A stretch of 42,200 nt of DNA, from positions 1 to 42,200 of the forward strand of contig JAJPHA010000043.1 of the NCBI GenBank assembly GCA_021325475.1. The letters are read 5' to 3'. Of the stretch, positions 30,376-39,060 are shown piece by piece (the first letter of the stretch is position 1; each line of letters begins with the position of its first letter). A program made the position numbers and the translations under genes. Below the pieces are notes generated by a model. That model was not told where the DNA came from and searched no databases. It saw nothing but the letters and a program-made list of their open reading frames with translations. The stretch comes from Rhodanobacteraceae bacterium (GTDB taxonomy: Bacteria; Pseudomonadota; Gammaproteobacteria; Xanthomonadales; Rhodanobacteraceae).

Positions 30376-32256
30376 TCACTCGAAACCGTTCTTGAAGATC
30401 TCGTCCGGCAGCGGGAATTCGTAGGCGCCGAGATCGCGCGCGCCGAAGCGGTTGCTCACGTTCGGCAGGTCCGCTTCGCGCGGATTGCCGTCGAGGTCGG
30501 TACTGCCGGTCTCGTTGCCGGTGGGCGCGAAGTCGATCGCGACCGAACTCGCCTGCAGGTGGTAATCGCGGTTCACCGCATCGACGAAGCTCGGGTCGGC
30601 ATAGACCACGGTCGGATCGGTGGGCAGCTTCGGTCCGTTGAGCAGCAGATACTGCGCGGTGAGGCCGGAGTTGGGGGTCGGGTTCCACGCCGGCAGATTG
30701 GAGGCTTCGCGCACGATGCTGCGGGTGAGGCTCATGCCGGAATCGAAGGCGAAGACGTAACTGCCGCCGATCGTGTCGTCGGCGAAGGTGCAGCCGTCGA
30801 AGGCGGCGCCCGCGCCCATCAGGTTCACCAGTTCCCCCGCGGTCGTGTTGTGCTCGATCAGGCATTGACTGAAGACGATGCTCGCCTGCGCCGTCGCACC
30901 CAAGCCGCGGATGAGGTGGTTTGCGCTGTTATCGGCCAGGTGCAGGCGTTGCGCCGCGATCTCGGCCGCGCCGGTGAAATCGATCGCGGCGGCGCTGCCG
31001 CTGGAGGTGTTGGAGCCGACGAGATTGCAGCCAATCGCGGCCGGATCGCAATGCTGCGCGCCGAGTGCCGCCACGTCGGCGAAGTGGCATTCGCCGTCCT
31101 GCTCCGGATTGACGACCAGGCGCGAGCCGCTCTCGACCTGGACCGCCGCGCCGGATTGCACGGCGCTGTTGCCGATGATGCCGACATCGAACAGGCAGGC
31201 GGTGGCATGCAGGCCGTTGCCGCCGGCGCCGTTGACGTACAGGCCGCCGCCGTAGTTCGTGGAGCTGTTGCCGAGGATTAACGTTGGTGTCGCCGGGTCG
31301 GTGCTGAAGATGCGCACGATGGCGCCGCTTTGGCTGTCGGCGCCGACATAGATGCCGCCGCCGACACCGGCCAGACTGCCGTTGCCCGCGCTGTTGTTGT
31401 AGATGCCGCCCGGCAGGGCGAGGTCGGCGCTGGCGCCGCTGACCATGATGCCACCGCCGTAGTTGCCGGCCTGGTTGTCGTGGATCAGGATGTCGCTGAT
31501 TCCCTTCGCCACGGCGACGAGGTGCGTATTGCCGGACACGGAGATGCCGCCGCCCCCGACGATGGCGACGTTGCCGCTGATGTCGGTGGTCAGGGTGGGA
31601 TCGTCGACCAGGGTCACGCCGACCTGGCCGATGAAGGAACTCTCCGCGGCGAGGCCGCCGGCGTAGCTCCCGGTATTGCCGCGGATCGACACGCCGTGCA
31701 GTGTCAGGCTGCCGTCGCCGTAGAAGGCGAGGCCGCCGGCATAGCCGCTGTTGCCGGACAGGGTGACGTTGTCGACGATGAGTGCGATGCTCGCGCCGTT
31801 GACGCCGATGCCGCCGCCGCCGGCGAGAAAGTTGCTTTGGCCCTTGCCGCCGCTGATGGCGAGATTGGCGAGCGTCACCGTGCCGTTGCCGCCGATCGTG
31901 AACACCGGGTTGGCGCCGTCGCCGCCGATCGTCACTTGCTGCGGCACACTTCCGCCGCCACAGCCGAGATCGGGATCGCAGATCACCGGCGGCGTGTTGC
32001 AGGCGCCCGTGCTGCCGGAGATCGTGAGCGACTTGTCCTGGATGGTCAGATGCTGGCCGCTGTAGCCGAGCTCGTTGGTCACCACCACGGTGGTGGCCGG
32101 ACAGACGACCGCGTCGATCGCCGCTTGGATGTCGCTGAAATTGCACTGGGCATCGCTGCCGACGTAGAGGTAGTGCGGCACTGGCGTGCAGATCGCGCCG
32201 GCATCTCCGGCGGCGAGCAGCAGGGCGACGCTGAGGATTCTCGGACGTGCGTACAT
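30376..32256 (-). CDS. Secreted parallel beta-helix protein with C-terminal IFxNGFE tail (beta-helix 3)
   Basis: The protein has 626 residues from the ATG at 32256, which follows GGAG-rich sequence and starts a clear signal peptide (M-Y-A-R-P-R-I-L-S-V-A-L-L-L-A-A, cleavage near A-G-A). Long tracts of beta-helix rungs follow (G-G-G-I-x-V, N-x-G-x-Y-G-G-G, N-N-S-A), resembling Pmp-like repeats. There is no CSLREA motif. The end of the helix has the D-L-G-A-Y-E-F signature, and the protein ends D-E-I-F-K-N-G-F-E. It lies downstream of the DUF4242 gene and kinase-sigma pair 2 on the same strand. It is probably cell-surface or released; no catalytic site was recognised. Confidence 0.83.
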   Translation of the reverse strand: MYARPRILSVALLLAAGDAGAICTPVPHYLYVGSDAQCNFSDIQAAIDAVVCPATTVVVTNELGYSGQHLTIQDKSLTISGSTGACNTPPVICDPDLGCGGGSVPQQVTIGGDGANPVFTIGGNGTVTLANLAISGGKGQSNFLAGGGGIGVNGASIALIVDNVTLSGNSGYAGGLAFYGDGSLTLHGVSIRGNTGSYAGGLAAESSFIGQVGVTLVDDPTLTTDISGNVAIVGGGGISVSGNTHLVAVAKGISDILIHDNQAGNYGGGIMVSGASADLALPGGIYNNSAGNGSLAGVGGGIYVGADSQSGAIVRIFSTDPATPTLILGNSSTNYGGGLYVNGAGGNGLHATACLFDVGIIGNSAVQSGAAVQVESGSRLVVNPEQDGECHFADVAALGAQHCDPAAIGCNLVGSNTSSGSAAAIDFTGAAEIAAQRLHLADNSANHLIRGLGATAQASIVFSQCLIEHNTTAGELVNLMGAGAAFDGCTFADDTIGGSYVFAFDSGMSLTRSIVREASNLPAWNPTPNSGLTAQYLLLNGPKLPTDPTVVYADPSFVDAVNRDYHLQASSVAIDFAPTGNETGSTDLDGNPREADLPNVSNRFGARDLGAYEFPLPDEIFKNGFE

Positions 32257-32303
32257 GGCTCCACTCTCCACTCCCGGCTTCCCCTCGTTCCTGTCGTGAG
32301 TGG

Positions 32304-32336
32304 TGAACGCTGTTTCGCGATGGGTTGCGACACGGC
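32304..32336 (-). promoter_or_regulatory. Putative ECF-type promoter of beta-helix gene 3
   Basis: On the minus strand CGTGTCGCAA, 15 bp and CGTTCA end about 48 bp before the start at 32256. The same motif with the same spacing precedes the DUF4242 gene at about 32823-32854. TGTCGCAA/CGTTCA resembles ECF -35/-10 elements. Confidence 0.45.
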
Positions 32337-32488
32337 GCAGCGGCGCGTCGTCGACAGCCGCCGCATCCGCGGCCTCAGGAATCGTGCCGGCGCTGTCAAC
32401 GCGGCCTGCAACTGGCCGCAAGCGCGAGCGACCACACTTGCACCGGGAACGGCCTGCGCCGTGTGCGCGAGTCGTTCGTTTTTTTCCA

Positions 32489-32761
32489 TCACTCCGCCGT
32501 GGTCGGGTCGATCACGGTCTTCACCTCCGCGACGCGGTTCGCCGGGAATCCACCCTGGCGCGCGTGCTCGCGCACCATGCTCTCGTTCGGCGCGATGTAC
32601 ACGCAGTAGATCTTGTCGCCGGTAACGTAGCTTTGCAGCCACTGGATCTGCGGACCCATGCCGCTGAGCACACCGCAGGACTTCTGCGAGATGGCCTTGA
32701 GCTCCTGCGCCGAGAGCTTTCCGGCATTCGGAATTTCGCGTTCGATGACGTATTTGGGCAT
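32489..32761 (-). CDS. DUF4242 domain-containing protein
   Basis: The 90-residue protein begins M-P-K-Y-V-I-E-R-E-I-P-N-A-G and has S-C-G-V-L, I-Q-W-L-Q-S-Y-V-T-G-D-K and I-Y-C-V-Y-I-A-P-N-E, the DUF4242 ferredoxin-like fold; one family member has been described as nickel-binding. GAGAGGA is a good Shine-Dalgarno for the ATG at 32761. It stands alone between kinase 2 and beta-helix 3. A CGTGTCGCAA-N15-CGTTCA motif lies about 62 bp upstream, shared with beta-helix 3, which suggests co-regulation. Confidence 0.85.
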   Translation of the reverse strand: MPKYVIEREIPNAGKLSAQELKAISQKSCGVLSGMGPQIQWLQSYVTGDKIYCVYIAPNESMVREHARQGGFPANRVAEVKTVIDPTTAE

Positions 32762-32822
32762 TGCGCTGTCCTCTCGTGTCACGTTGAATGGCGCTGCGGT
32801 CGAGACGACCCAGCGCAGGCGA

Positions 32823-32854
32823 TGAACGCCGCTTCGCGGCGAATTGCGACACGC
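32823..32854 (-). promoter_or_regulatory. Putative ECF-type promoter of the DUF4242 gene
   Basis: On the minus strand CGTGTCGCAA, 15 bp and CGTTCA match the element at 32304-32336 in both half-sites and spacing; parts of the spacer (CGCGAA) are also shared. Confidence 0.45.
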
Positions 32855-32898
32855 GGCCGCTGCCGTTCGACGCTGCCGCAGGAGAGTTCGCTGTCTGC

Positions 32899-35712
32899 TC
32901 AGGGCGTGGTGCCCGCAGTGGCCTCCGGATAGACGTCATTGCGCCCGCTCAGCTCGCGCAGGAGCCGCTTGGTCGTGGCCTGCAACTCCGCCGGATCGGC
33001 GCCGACGCGGATTGCCTCGTCGGCGGTGCGCCGCGCGTCGTCGTGGCGTTTCAGGTCCTCGAGGATCTGCGCCTTTTGCACCAGCATCATCACCCGGCGC
33101 ACCTTGCCTTCCGGCGCCACACGCTGCCAGTCCGCAAGCGTGCGGTCGATTTCACGCAGCGCGTCCGCGTTGCGATCGGCCAGCCACAGCGCCTGGGCGT
33201 AGCCGTTGCGGATCAGCGCTGCCTCGCGCGACGCCCCACGGCCGCCGCGCTCGAGGATGTCCAGCGCCTGCTCGGACAGGCGGATCGCCTGGGGGAAGTC
33301 GCGTTGTGCGGCGGCGACATTGGCCAGTGTGGACAGGGAATAGGCGACCGTCGGATGATCGTCGCCGAACACGGCGCGGCGCTCGGTGAGGGCTTGCGTC
33401 ATCTCGGTTTTCGCCTGATCGTACTTTTGCTGGCGGTAGAACGCCATGCCGAGATCATTGTGCGCGCGCGCACACACTTCCTCGCGGATGCCGGTGCGGC
33501 TGCACGTCGCGATGGCGGCGCGATAGTTCGCCTCGGCGTCGGCGTAGCGCCACTGGCTGACCTTGACGTTGCCGAGCGCTTCGTAGGTCTCGGCGATCTG
33601 CGCGTGATCGTCACCGTAGATGCGCCGCAGCATCTGCAACGCTTCGTTGATCAGCGATTCCGCCTCGGCGTACTTTTCCGACTGTGCGAGGATCAGGCCG
33701 AGATCGCGCAGCGTGCGCGCGATCGCGTCGTGCGGCTCGGTGTAGATGCGGCGCTCGAGCGCGAGCAGCTCGCGGAAGTGTGCCTCGGACGCCTGCCGGT
33801 CGCCGACGCCGTTGTTGGCGGTGGCCAGGCTGGAAAGCGCTGCGACGTAGCGGTCATCCTCGGGCGCGGCGCTGGCGCGCCAGCGCGCGAGCAGTGGTTC
33901 CAGCGTGGCGATCGCCTGGGGATAAAGCTGCGCCTGCGCCTGGGCGTTGCCGACGTCGAAGCCCGCCGCGAGAGCCTCGGCGGCGTCTTCGCCGTATACG
34001 CGTTGCGCCGCGGCGGCCGCCTCGCGCCGATGCGTCACGGCGTCTTCCGGTTTGCCCAGCGCCATCTCCGCCGCCGCCAGCACGCCGAGCGCGCGCACGA
34101 GATCCGGTGACGGCGCAGCGCGCAGGGCATCGAGGTGCGGCGCGAGTTCGGCGACTGCCTGCGCGTTCTGGCCGGCGCGCTGGCGCGCATCCGCGTGCAG
34201 CACGCGCAACGCCGCCTGCGCGTGCGCGTCGCCGGACGCCCGGGCAAGGTCCAGCGCCTGACCGAACAAGTCTTCGGCGCGTTGGAAACCGGAAAGCGAC
34301 AACTGCACTTCGCCGAGCGTGCGCAACAGGTCCACGCGGGTTGCGGTGTCGAGATCGCGCGAGCCGGTGAGCTGCCGCACGGCGTGTTCGACCAGCGCCT
34401 CCGGCGTCGGGCGCTGATCGCGCGGCAGGTGCGCACGCGCCGCATCGAACAAGCCGACGAGGAAGTCGCGCACCGTGTTCGCGCGCGCGGCCTCGCGCCG
34501 GGCCACCTCCGCCTGCCACAGGGCGAGGCCGAGCGCGGCCAGGATGCCGAGCACGAACACCGTGGTGAGAGCGACGCCGCCGCGGTGGCGCTCGACGAAT
34601 TTGCGCGCGCGGTACAGGCGCGACGGCGGATGCGCGCGGATCGGGCGGCGCGCGAGATAGCGTTCGAGATCGTCGGCCAGCGCGCCGGCCGAGGCGTAGC
34701 GGCGTTCCGGTTCCTCGGCGAGCGCCTGCAGCAAAATGTTGTCGAGGTCGCCGCGCAGCAGCCGGCGCAGGCGCGCCGGCGGCAGCGGCACGTCGGTGCC
34801 GGCGACCTCGTTGACCCGCGACGACGGCCGTCGCGTCGGCGATCCGTCCGGGCGCACGCCGAGCAGCAACTCGTGCAGCAGCACGCCGAGGCCGTAGACA
34901 TCGGTGGCGGTGGTGATCGCGCCGCCGCGCACCTGCTCCGGCGCGGCGTAGTCCGGCGTGAACACGCCGAGCGTGCCGGTCGCGTCGGCGTCCTCCTCGA
35001 TCAGCTTGGCAATGCCGAAATCGAGCAGCTTCACGCTGCCATCGGTGCCGACCAGGATGTTGGACGGCTTGAGGTCGCGATGCACGATCAGGTTGCGGTG
35101 CGCCGCTTCCACCGCGCGACAGACGGTGAGCATGAGTTCGACGATCGCACGCACGCCGAGGCGCCGCGCCTGCACGAATTCGGTGATCGGCACGCCGTCG
35201 ACGTACTCCATCACCAGGTAGGGCACGCCGGCCGCGGTGACGCCGCCGTCGATCAGGCGCGCGATGTTGGGGTGTTCGAGCGCGGCGAGCACCCGACGTT
35301 CGCGCTGGAACAGGCGCTGCTCCAGTTCGGAATAGAGCCCGCGGCGCAGCAGCTTGATCGCCACACGCTGGACGAAGTCGCGGCCGATGCGCTCGCCGAG
35401 GAACACCGCGGCCATGCCGCCCTGGCCGAGCGCGCGGACGATGCGGAATTCGCCGATGTCGCGGCCGATCAGGCCGGCGGGTTCGAGATCGTCCGCGGCC
35501 AGGCGCGCGGCGTGCTCGACCGCGGGCGTGTCGAGAAAACCGTCGCGGGCGTCGGCGGCGAGCAGCCGGACCAGCGCCGCGCGGTCCGCGATGTCCGGCA
35601 CGTGCGCATCGAGCCACGCGGCGCGCTCGGCCTCCGGCACCTCGAGCAGCGCGTCGAACGCGGCGCGCCGCCGGTGCTCGGCATCGCTTGAATGGACGGA
35701 TTCGGCGGTCAT
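32899..35712 (-). CDS. Membrane-anchored Ser/Thr protein kinase with C-terminal TPR region (kinase 2)
   Basis: The protein has 937 residues and the same layout as kinase 1. An N-terminal segment precedes a Hanks-type kinase domain (about 85-350) with G-Q-G-G-M-A-A-V-F (96-104), Lys120, H-R-D (211-213), D-F-G (231-233) and A-P-E (257-259). One transmembrane helix (about 378-400) and a long TPR region follow. All catalytic residues are present. It lies 41 nt after ECF sigma 2 in the same direction and is its likely activator. The two kinases are close in size and order but clearly diverged, so this is an old duplication or separate gain. Confidence 0.92.
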   Translation of the reverse strand: MTAESVHSSDAEHRRRAAFDALLEVPEAERAAWLDAHVPDIADRAALVRLLAADARDGFLDTPAVEHAARLAADDLEPAGLIGRDIGEFRIVRALGQGGMAAVFLGERIGRDFVQRVAIKLLRRGLYSELEQRLFQRERRVLAALEHPNIARLIDGGVTAAGVPYLVMEYVDGVPITEFVQARRLGVRAIVELMLTVCRAVEAAHRNLIVHRDLKPSNILVGTDGSVKLLDFGIAKLIEEDADATGTLGVFTPDYAAPEQVRGGAITTATDVYGLGVLLHELLLGVRPDGSPTRRPSSRVNEVAGTDVPLPPARLRRLLRGDLDNILLQALAEEPERRYASAGALADDLERYLARRPIRAHPPSRLYRARKFVERHRGGVALTTVFVLGILAALGLALWQAEVARREAARANTVRDFLVGLFDAARAHLPRDQRPTPEALVEHAVRQLTGSRDLDTATRVDLLRTLGEVQLSLSGFQRAEDLFGQALDLARASGDAHAQAALRVLHADARQRAGQNAQAVAELAPHLDALRAAPSPDLVRALGVLAAAEMALGKPEDAVTHRREAAAAAQRVYGEDAAEALAAGFDVGNAQAQAQLYPQAIATLEPLLARWRASAAPEDDRYVAALSSLATANNGVGDRQASEAHFRELLALERRIYTEPHDAIARTLRDLGLILAQSEKYAEAESLINEALQMLRRIYGDDHAQIAETYEALGNVKVSQWRYADAEANYRAAIATCSRTGIREEVCARAHNDLGMAFYRQQKYDQAKTEMTQALTERRAVFGDDHPTVAYSLSTLANVAAAQRDFPQAIRLSEQALDILERGGRGASREAALIRNGYAQALWLADRNADALREIDRTLADWQRVAPEGKVRRVMMLVQKAQILEDLKRHDDARRTADEAIRVGADPAELQATTKRLLRELSGRNDVYPEATAGTTP

Positions 35713-35753
35713 GCTTCAGGTCGGCTAACGCCGAAAGCGTGGCGGCTGCGACA

Positions 35754-36287
35754 TCAGCCGAGGCGTTCGTGCAGGAACGCCCGCGCGTAGCGCCAGTCGC
35801 GATCGACCGTGCGCCGGACGACGCCGAGCGTCTGCGCCACGTCTTCCAGGGTCAGGCCGGCGAAGTAATGCAGTTCCACCACGCGCGCCGCACGCGCATC
35901 CGCGCGCTCGAGCTCGGTCAGCGCCGCCTCCAGCGCGAGCGCCTGCTCGGCGTCGTCCACGGCCAGGCGCGGATCGGTGCCGGTGAGAGTCACGCGCTGC
36001 CAGCCGCCGCCGGCACGCTGGCGCAGGCGGTCACGCGCGCGGTCGGCCAGCAGATGCCGCATGGCGCGCGCGGCGTAGGCGAAGAACTGCGCCGGGTGGG
36101 CGAAGCCGAGGTCGCGGTTGGCGCTCACGCGCAGATACAATTCGTGCACCAGCGCGGTGGTGTCGAGGCTGCCGCGCTCGCCGCGGGCGAGCTGGCGGCC
36201 GGCCATGGCCTTCAGGCGCGCATAGACGGCGTCGAACAGCGCGTCGGCGCTTTGCGGGGCGGGGGTGTCGGTCGCTGCGCCCGGCAT
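35754..36287 (-). CDS. ECF sigma factor, TIGR02999/ECF43-like (kinase-linked), second copy
   Basis: The protein has 177 residues with sigma region 2 (about 12-80; Q-F-F-A-Y-A-A-R-A-M-R) and region 4 (about 120-175; T-L-E-D-V-A-Q-T-L-G-V-V-R-R-T-V-D-R-D-W). As in the first copy, region 2.2 lacks the acidic D-A-E-D and reads D-T-T-A-L-V-H-E, with Thr43 and Thr44 in its place. The ATG at 36287 is preferred; an in-frame reading further upstream is only a GC-rich extension. A TATACAAT -10-like element (minus strand, about 36308-36315) would give a leader of about 14 nt. It is followed by kinase 2. Confidence 0.88.
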   Translation of the reverse strand: MPGAATDTPAPQSADALFDAVYARLKAMAGRQLARGERGSLDTTALVHELYLRVSANRDLGFAHPAQFFAYAARAMRHLLADRARDRLRQRAGGGWQRVTLTGTDPRLAVDDAEQALALEAALTELERADARAARVVELHYFAGLTLEDVAQTLGVVRRTVDRDWRYARAFLHERLG

Positions 36288-36354
36288 GGTTTCGGTCTCC
36301 GCGGAGCATTGTATACCGCGCACCGCGCCGGCGGAGATCGCGCCCGGCGCGATG

Positions 36355-38616
36355 TCAGGTCGCGCCGGCCTTGAGCGCGGCGACGACCCGCGACCAGGCG
36401 CGCTCGACCGGCGATTCGGCGGGATCGACGAAGTGCGCCGCGCCGCGCGCGAGCTGCCGCGCGAGCTCATCGAGGCTTGCCCCGGCGACCGGGACGCCGC
36501 GCCGGTTGACGAACAGGCATTGCCGCGTCTGCGGCGAGTACCACGCCAGCTTGCGGCGCACCCGACGCCCGTCGACGGCGAACGCGAACCACGCCCCCGC
36601 AGGCAGCGCCAGTACGCGGTGCAGCGCCTCGTGCTCGGCGGGCGCCAGCGGCGCGGCATCCGGCGGCGGCGCCGGCGTGACCGGCGCGCCGGTTTCCTCG
36701 CCGTCGCGGCGGGTGCGGTGGCGCAGGCGAATCAGCAGTTCGGTCAAGGAAAGCCCGGGCTCCGCGCCGGCGGCGGTCGCGCCGAACAGCCGCTGCAGCA
36801 CGGCCTGGATCTCCTCGTCGGGCAGACCCACTTCGCTCAGGCCGGCATGGAGGTCGTTGCGCAGTTCCACAGGCGCCGCGCGTTCGGGGCCGGCTTCGCC
36901 TTCGGCGGCGTGACCCAGCAGTTCATCGACGACGGCAAGGCGCCGCGCATAGCTGAGACTGGCTTCGCCGTCGCGCAGCAGACTGAGCATCAGCGCATCC
37001 GTCCAGGCGCCCTCGAGCAGCGCTTGCAGCAGCCGGCCGGGTCTGGCCGCGGCGAGTCGCGCCGCGACCGCGGCGAGCGCCTGGGTGCGCGCGAGCTCGA
37101 GTTTTTCGCGGCCGCGCGCCGCTTCCACCCGGCGCCGCTCCGCCGCCTCGCTCTTGCGCGTGGCCGTCTCCAGCCGCTGCGCGAGTTCCGTCGTCGCCTC
37201 GGCGAACCGCGCGGTGGCATTGGCTTGGTCCGCGGCGATGCGCGCGACCCATTGCTGCAACAGCTCGCCAAGCTCGGCGTCGGCTTCGCCTTCGGTTTCG
37301 TCCACCCAGGCGCGGCCGGCCTCGACGACGGCATCGAGCCATTGCCGCGCCGGGTGCGTCTTGTCCGTGAAGAAGCTCTTGTCGCGCAGCGCCACGCGCA
37401 GCACCGGTACCTGCAGGCGCACGAGCATGCGCCGCACGATGCCGTCGGCCGGAACGTCCTCGACGAGGGTCGCGATCAGCCGCGCGATCAGGTCGATCGT
37501 GTCGCCGTCGGCTTCGTCGAAACGGTACGTGCGCTCCGGCGCCGCGGCTGGCCGCAGCACGGCGAGGATTTGCTCGCGGAGTTCCTCGCCGGTGTACGGC
37601 GTGGCGTGCGCTTCGGCGTCGGCCCGGTGTGACTGGACGACGGCCAGCGCGCGTTGCAATTCCTCGGCGCCGACGACGTGCAGCCGGGCGAGGCGGTGTG
37701 CGGCCAGCAGACGCCTGAGCGTGGCGAAGAAGTCCTCCGCGTCGGCCGCCACGCGCGCCGGCGCGGCGGCCTGTGGCGGAGGCGTGCGTTCGGCCGCCGC
37801 CGGCACGGGTTCCTTCGCCGGTGCGGCCGCTGCCGGCGCACGTCGTGCCGTCGCGGTCGGAATGGCGCGCGCCGCGGCGCGCGCGGCGGCCAACTGCGGC
37901 GAGGCGTGCAGGTGCGGCAGGATGCCCTGCTCGATCAGGTAGCCGTTGATCGCGCGATAGAAGCCGCCGATGTCGCGCAACACCACGCGCTCGAAACACT
38001 GATACAGCACCACCCGATGCGCAAGCTCGATGTCGAGCACCGCTGCGGCGTGGCGCAGGGCCTCGGTCAAGGCGCGCGGTCCGACTGGCAGCGCCTCCGC
38101 GGCGATGCGCGGCGCGCCGGCGAGCACGCCGAACCGGCAGCCGAGCGTGTACAGGGGCTCGCGCTCGCGCGTCTCGATGCGCACCGCCATGTCGGTGAGC
38201 ACGAGCTCCTCGTCGAGCGGCGTCTCGTCGGACAGGGCGAGGCTGGGTTTGGCCGGCAGCGCGCGCGTTGCCGCCGGCCGTGCCGCGTCCTCGTCGAAGC
38301 GCGCGAGCGCGTTTTCGAGGTGACGCAGCAAGCGCGGCGCCAGCTCGGCGCGGCCGCGCTTGAGCGCGGTCACCGAATCGAAATACCGATTCTGCTCGGC
38401 GTTGCTCGGCGCCTTGTCGGCCAGCCGGATGAGCTGCAGATTGAACGCCGTGAGGGTGTCGTCGAACGGCTTGGCGAGCCACTCGCCGGCGCGTTGCAGG
38501 AGGCCGCTCAGAATCGCATGCACGCGCGGCGGCAAGGCGCGACAGTCGGCCAGGCCGCGCAGGACTGGCGCAGCCGCAGGCGTCCCCCCAGTCCTGTGCG
38601 CAATCGGCGAGTTCAT
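36355..38616 (-). CDS. DUF1631 family protein
   Basis: This 753-residue, mostly alpha-helical protein has C-R-A-L-P-P-R-V-H-A-I-L near the start, F-N-L-Q-L-I-R-L-A-D-K-A and R-Y-F-D-S-V, typical of DUF1631. A coiled-coil stretch of Arg/Glu/Ala lies at about 470-530. The C-terminal part (about 660-750; L-P-A-G-A-W-F-A-F, R-R-K-L-A-W-Y-S-P, Q-C-L-F-V-N-R-R-G) looks like a PilZ-type beta barrel, so binding of a cyclic dinucleotide is possible but not shown. The ATG at 38616 is preferred over one at 38865, which only adds Arg-rich sequence. It is divergent from glnE. Confidence 0.85.
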   Translation of the reverse strand: MNSPIAHRTGGTPAAAPVLRGLADCRALPPRVHAILSGLLQRAGEWLAKPFDDTLTAFNLQLIRLADKAPSNAEQNRYFDSVTALKRGRAELAPRLLRHLENALARFDEDAARPAATRALPAKPSLALSDETPLDEELVLTDMAVRIETREREPLYTLGCRFGVLAGAPRIAAEALPVGPRALTEALRHAAAVLDIELAHRVVLYQCFERVVLRDIGGFYRAINGYLIEQGILPHLHASPQLAAARAAARAIPTATARRAPAAAAPAKEPVPAAAERTPPPQAAAPARVAADAEDFFATLRRLLAAHRLARLHVVGAEELQRALAVVQSHRADAEAHATPYTGEELREQILAVLRPAAAPERTYRFDEADGDTIDLIARLIATLVEDVPADGIVRRMLVRLQVPVLRVALRDKSFFTDKTHPARQWLDAVVEAGRAWVDETEGEADAELGELLQQWVARIAADQANATARFAEATTELAQRLETATRKSEAAERRRVEAARGREKLELARTQALAAVAARLAAARPGRLLQALLEGAWTDALMLSLLRDGEASLSYARRLAVVDELLGHAAEGEAGPERAAPVELRNDLHAGLSEVGLPDEEIQAVLQRLFGATAAGAEPGLSLTELLIRLRHRTRRDGEETGAPVTPAPPPDAAPLAPAEHEALHRVLALPAGAWFAFAVDGRRVRRKLAWYSPQTRQCLFVNRRGVPVAGASLDELARQLARGAAHFVDPAESPVERAWSRVVAALKAGAT

Positions 38617-39060
38617 GATTTCCGCGATCCGCCTCGCGGGCGACCGACTCGGGACTCGCCGCGATTTTAGCGCGGTTTGCCGGTAAAAATGTGGAAAAAA
38701 TGCCGCGACGATCCGAACCGCCGGCGAAAGGTGCGGACCGGCCGATCGGAGGCATCGCGGCGGCGGCACGCCGCGCCCGAGCCGCGGTGATCGCCGTGAC
38801 CGCAGCGGATTGCTGCGCCGCGACGTGGCAAACCGCCAGCGTCGGAGTATGAAATTCCGGCGCAAAAACGAAAACGGGGGGAGGGTACCCGTTGCGAGCG
38901 ATCGCGGCGGGTTTTTATTTTTGGGGAGTGGGGAGTGGAAAGAGCCGCGTTTCTCAGCCCTCGGCCCTCAGCCCTATTCCCGATTCCCGCTTGAACGAGC
39001 GGCCGATTTCCGTCCACCCCCAAACCCCGCCGCATCCCCGCGAGCCCCTACAATCGCGGC
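38617..39060. other. DUF1631-glnE divergent intergenic region
   Basis: This 444-bp gap has no credible gene. It holds an AT-rich stretch with GTAAAAATGTGGAAAAAATG (38682-38701), a homopolymer-rich segment (GGGGGGAGGGT near 38877, TTTTTATTTTT near 38912-38922), a heptamer tract (38923-38990) and TACAAT (39049-39054), the likely -10 of glnE just 6 nt before its ATG. Confidence 0.6.
38923..38990. repeat. Composite heptanucleotide tract upstream of glnE
   Basis: GGGGAGT words, the linker GGAAAGAGCCGCG, then CCCTCGG/CCCTCAG and CCCTATT/CCCGATT/CCCGCTT words run in a 7-bp register. The order is the same as at 10434-10568 and 19511-19738. Confidence 0.85.

Noticed and set aside
38890..38922. CCCGTTGCGAGCGATCGCGGCGGG followed by a T-rich run, terminator-like
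   Set aside because: The stem is short and imperfect and no plus-strand gene ends upstream (DUF1631 is divergent), so a terminator has nothing to serve.
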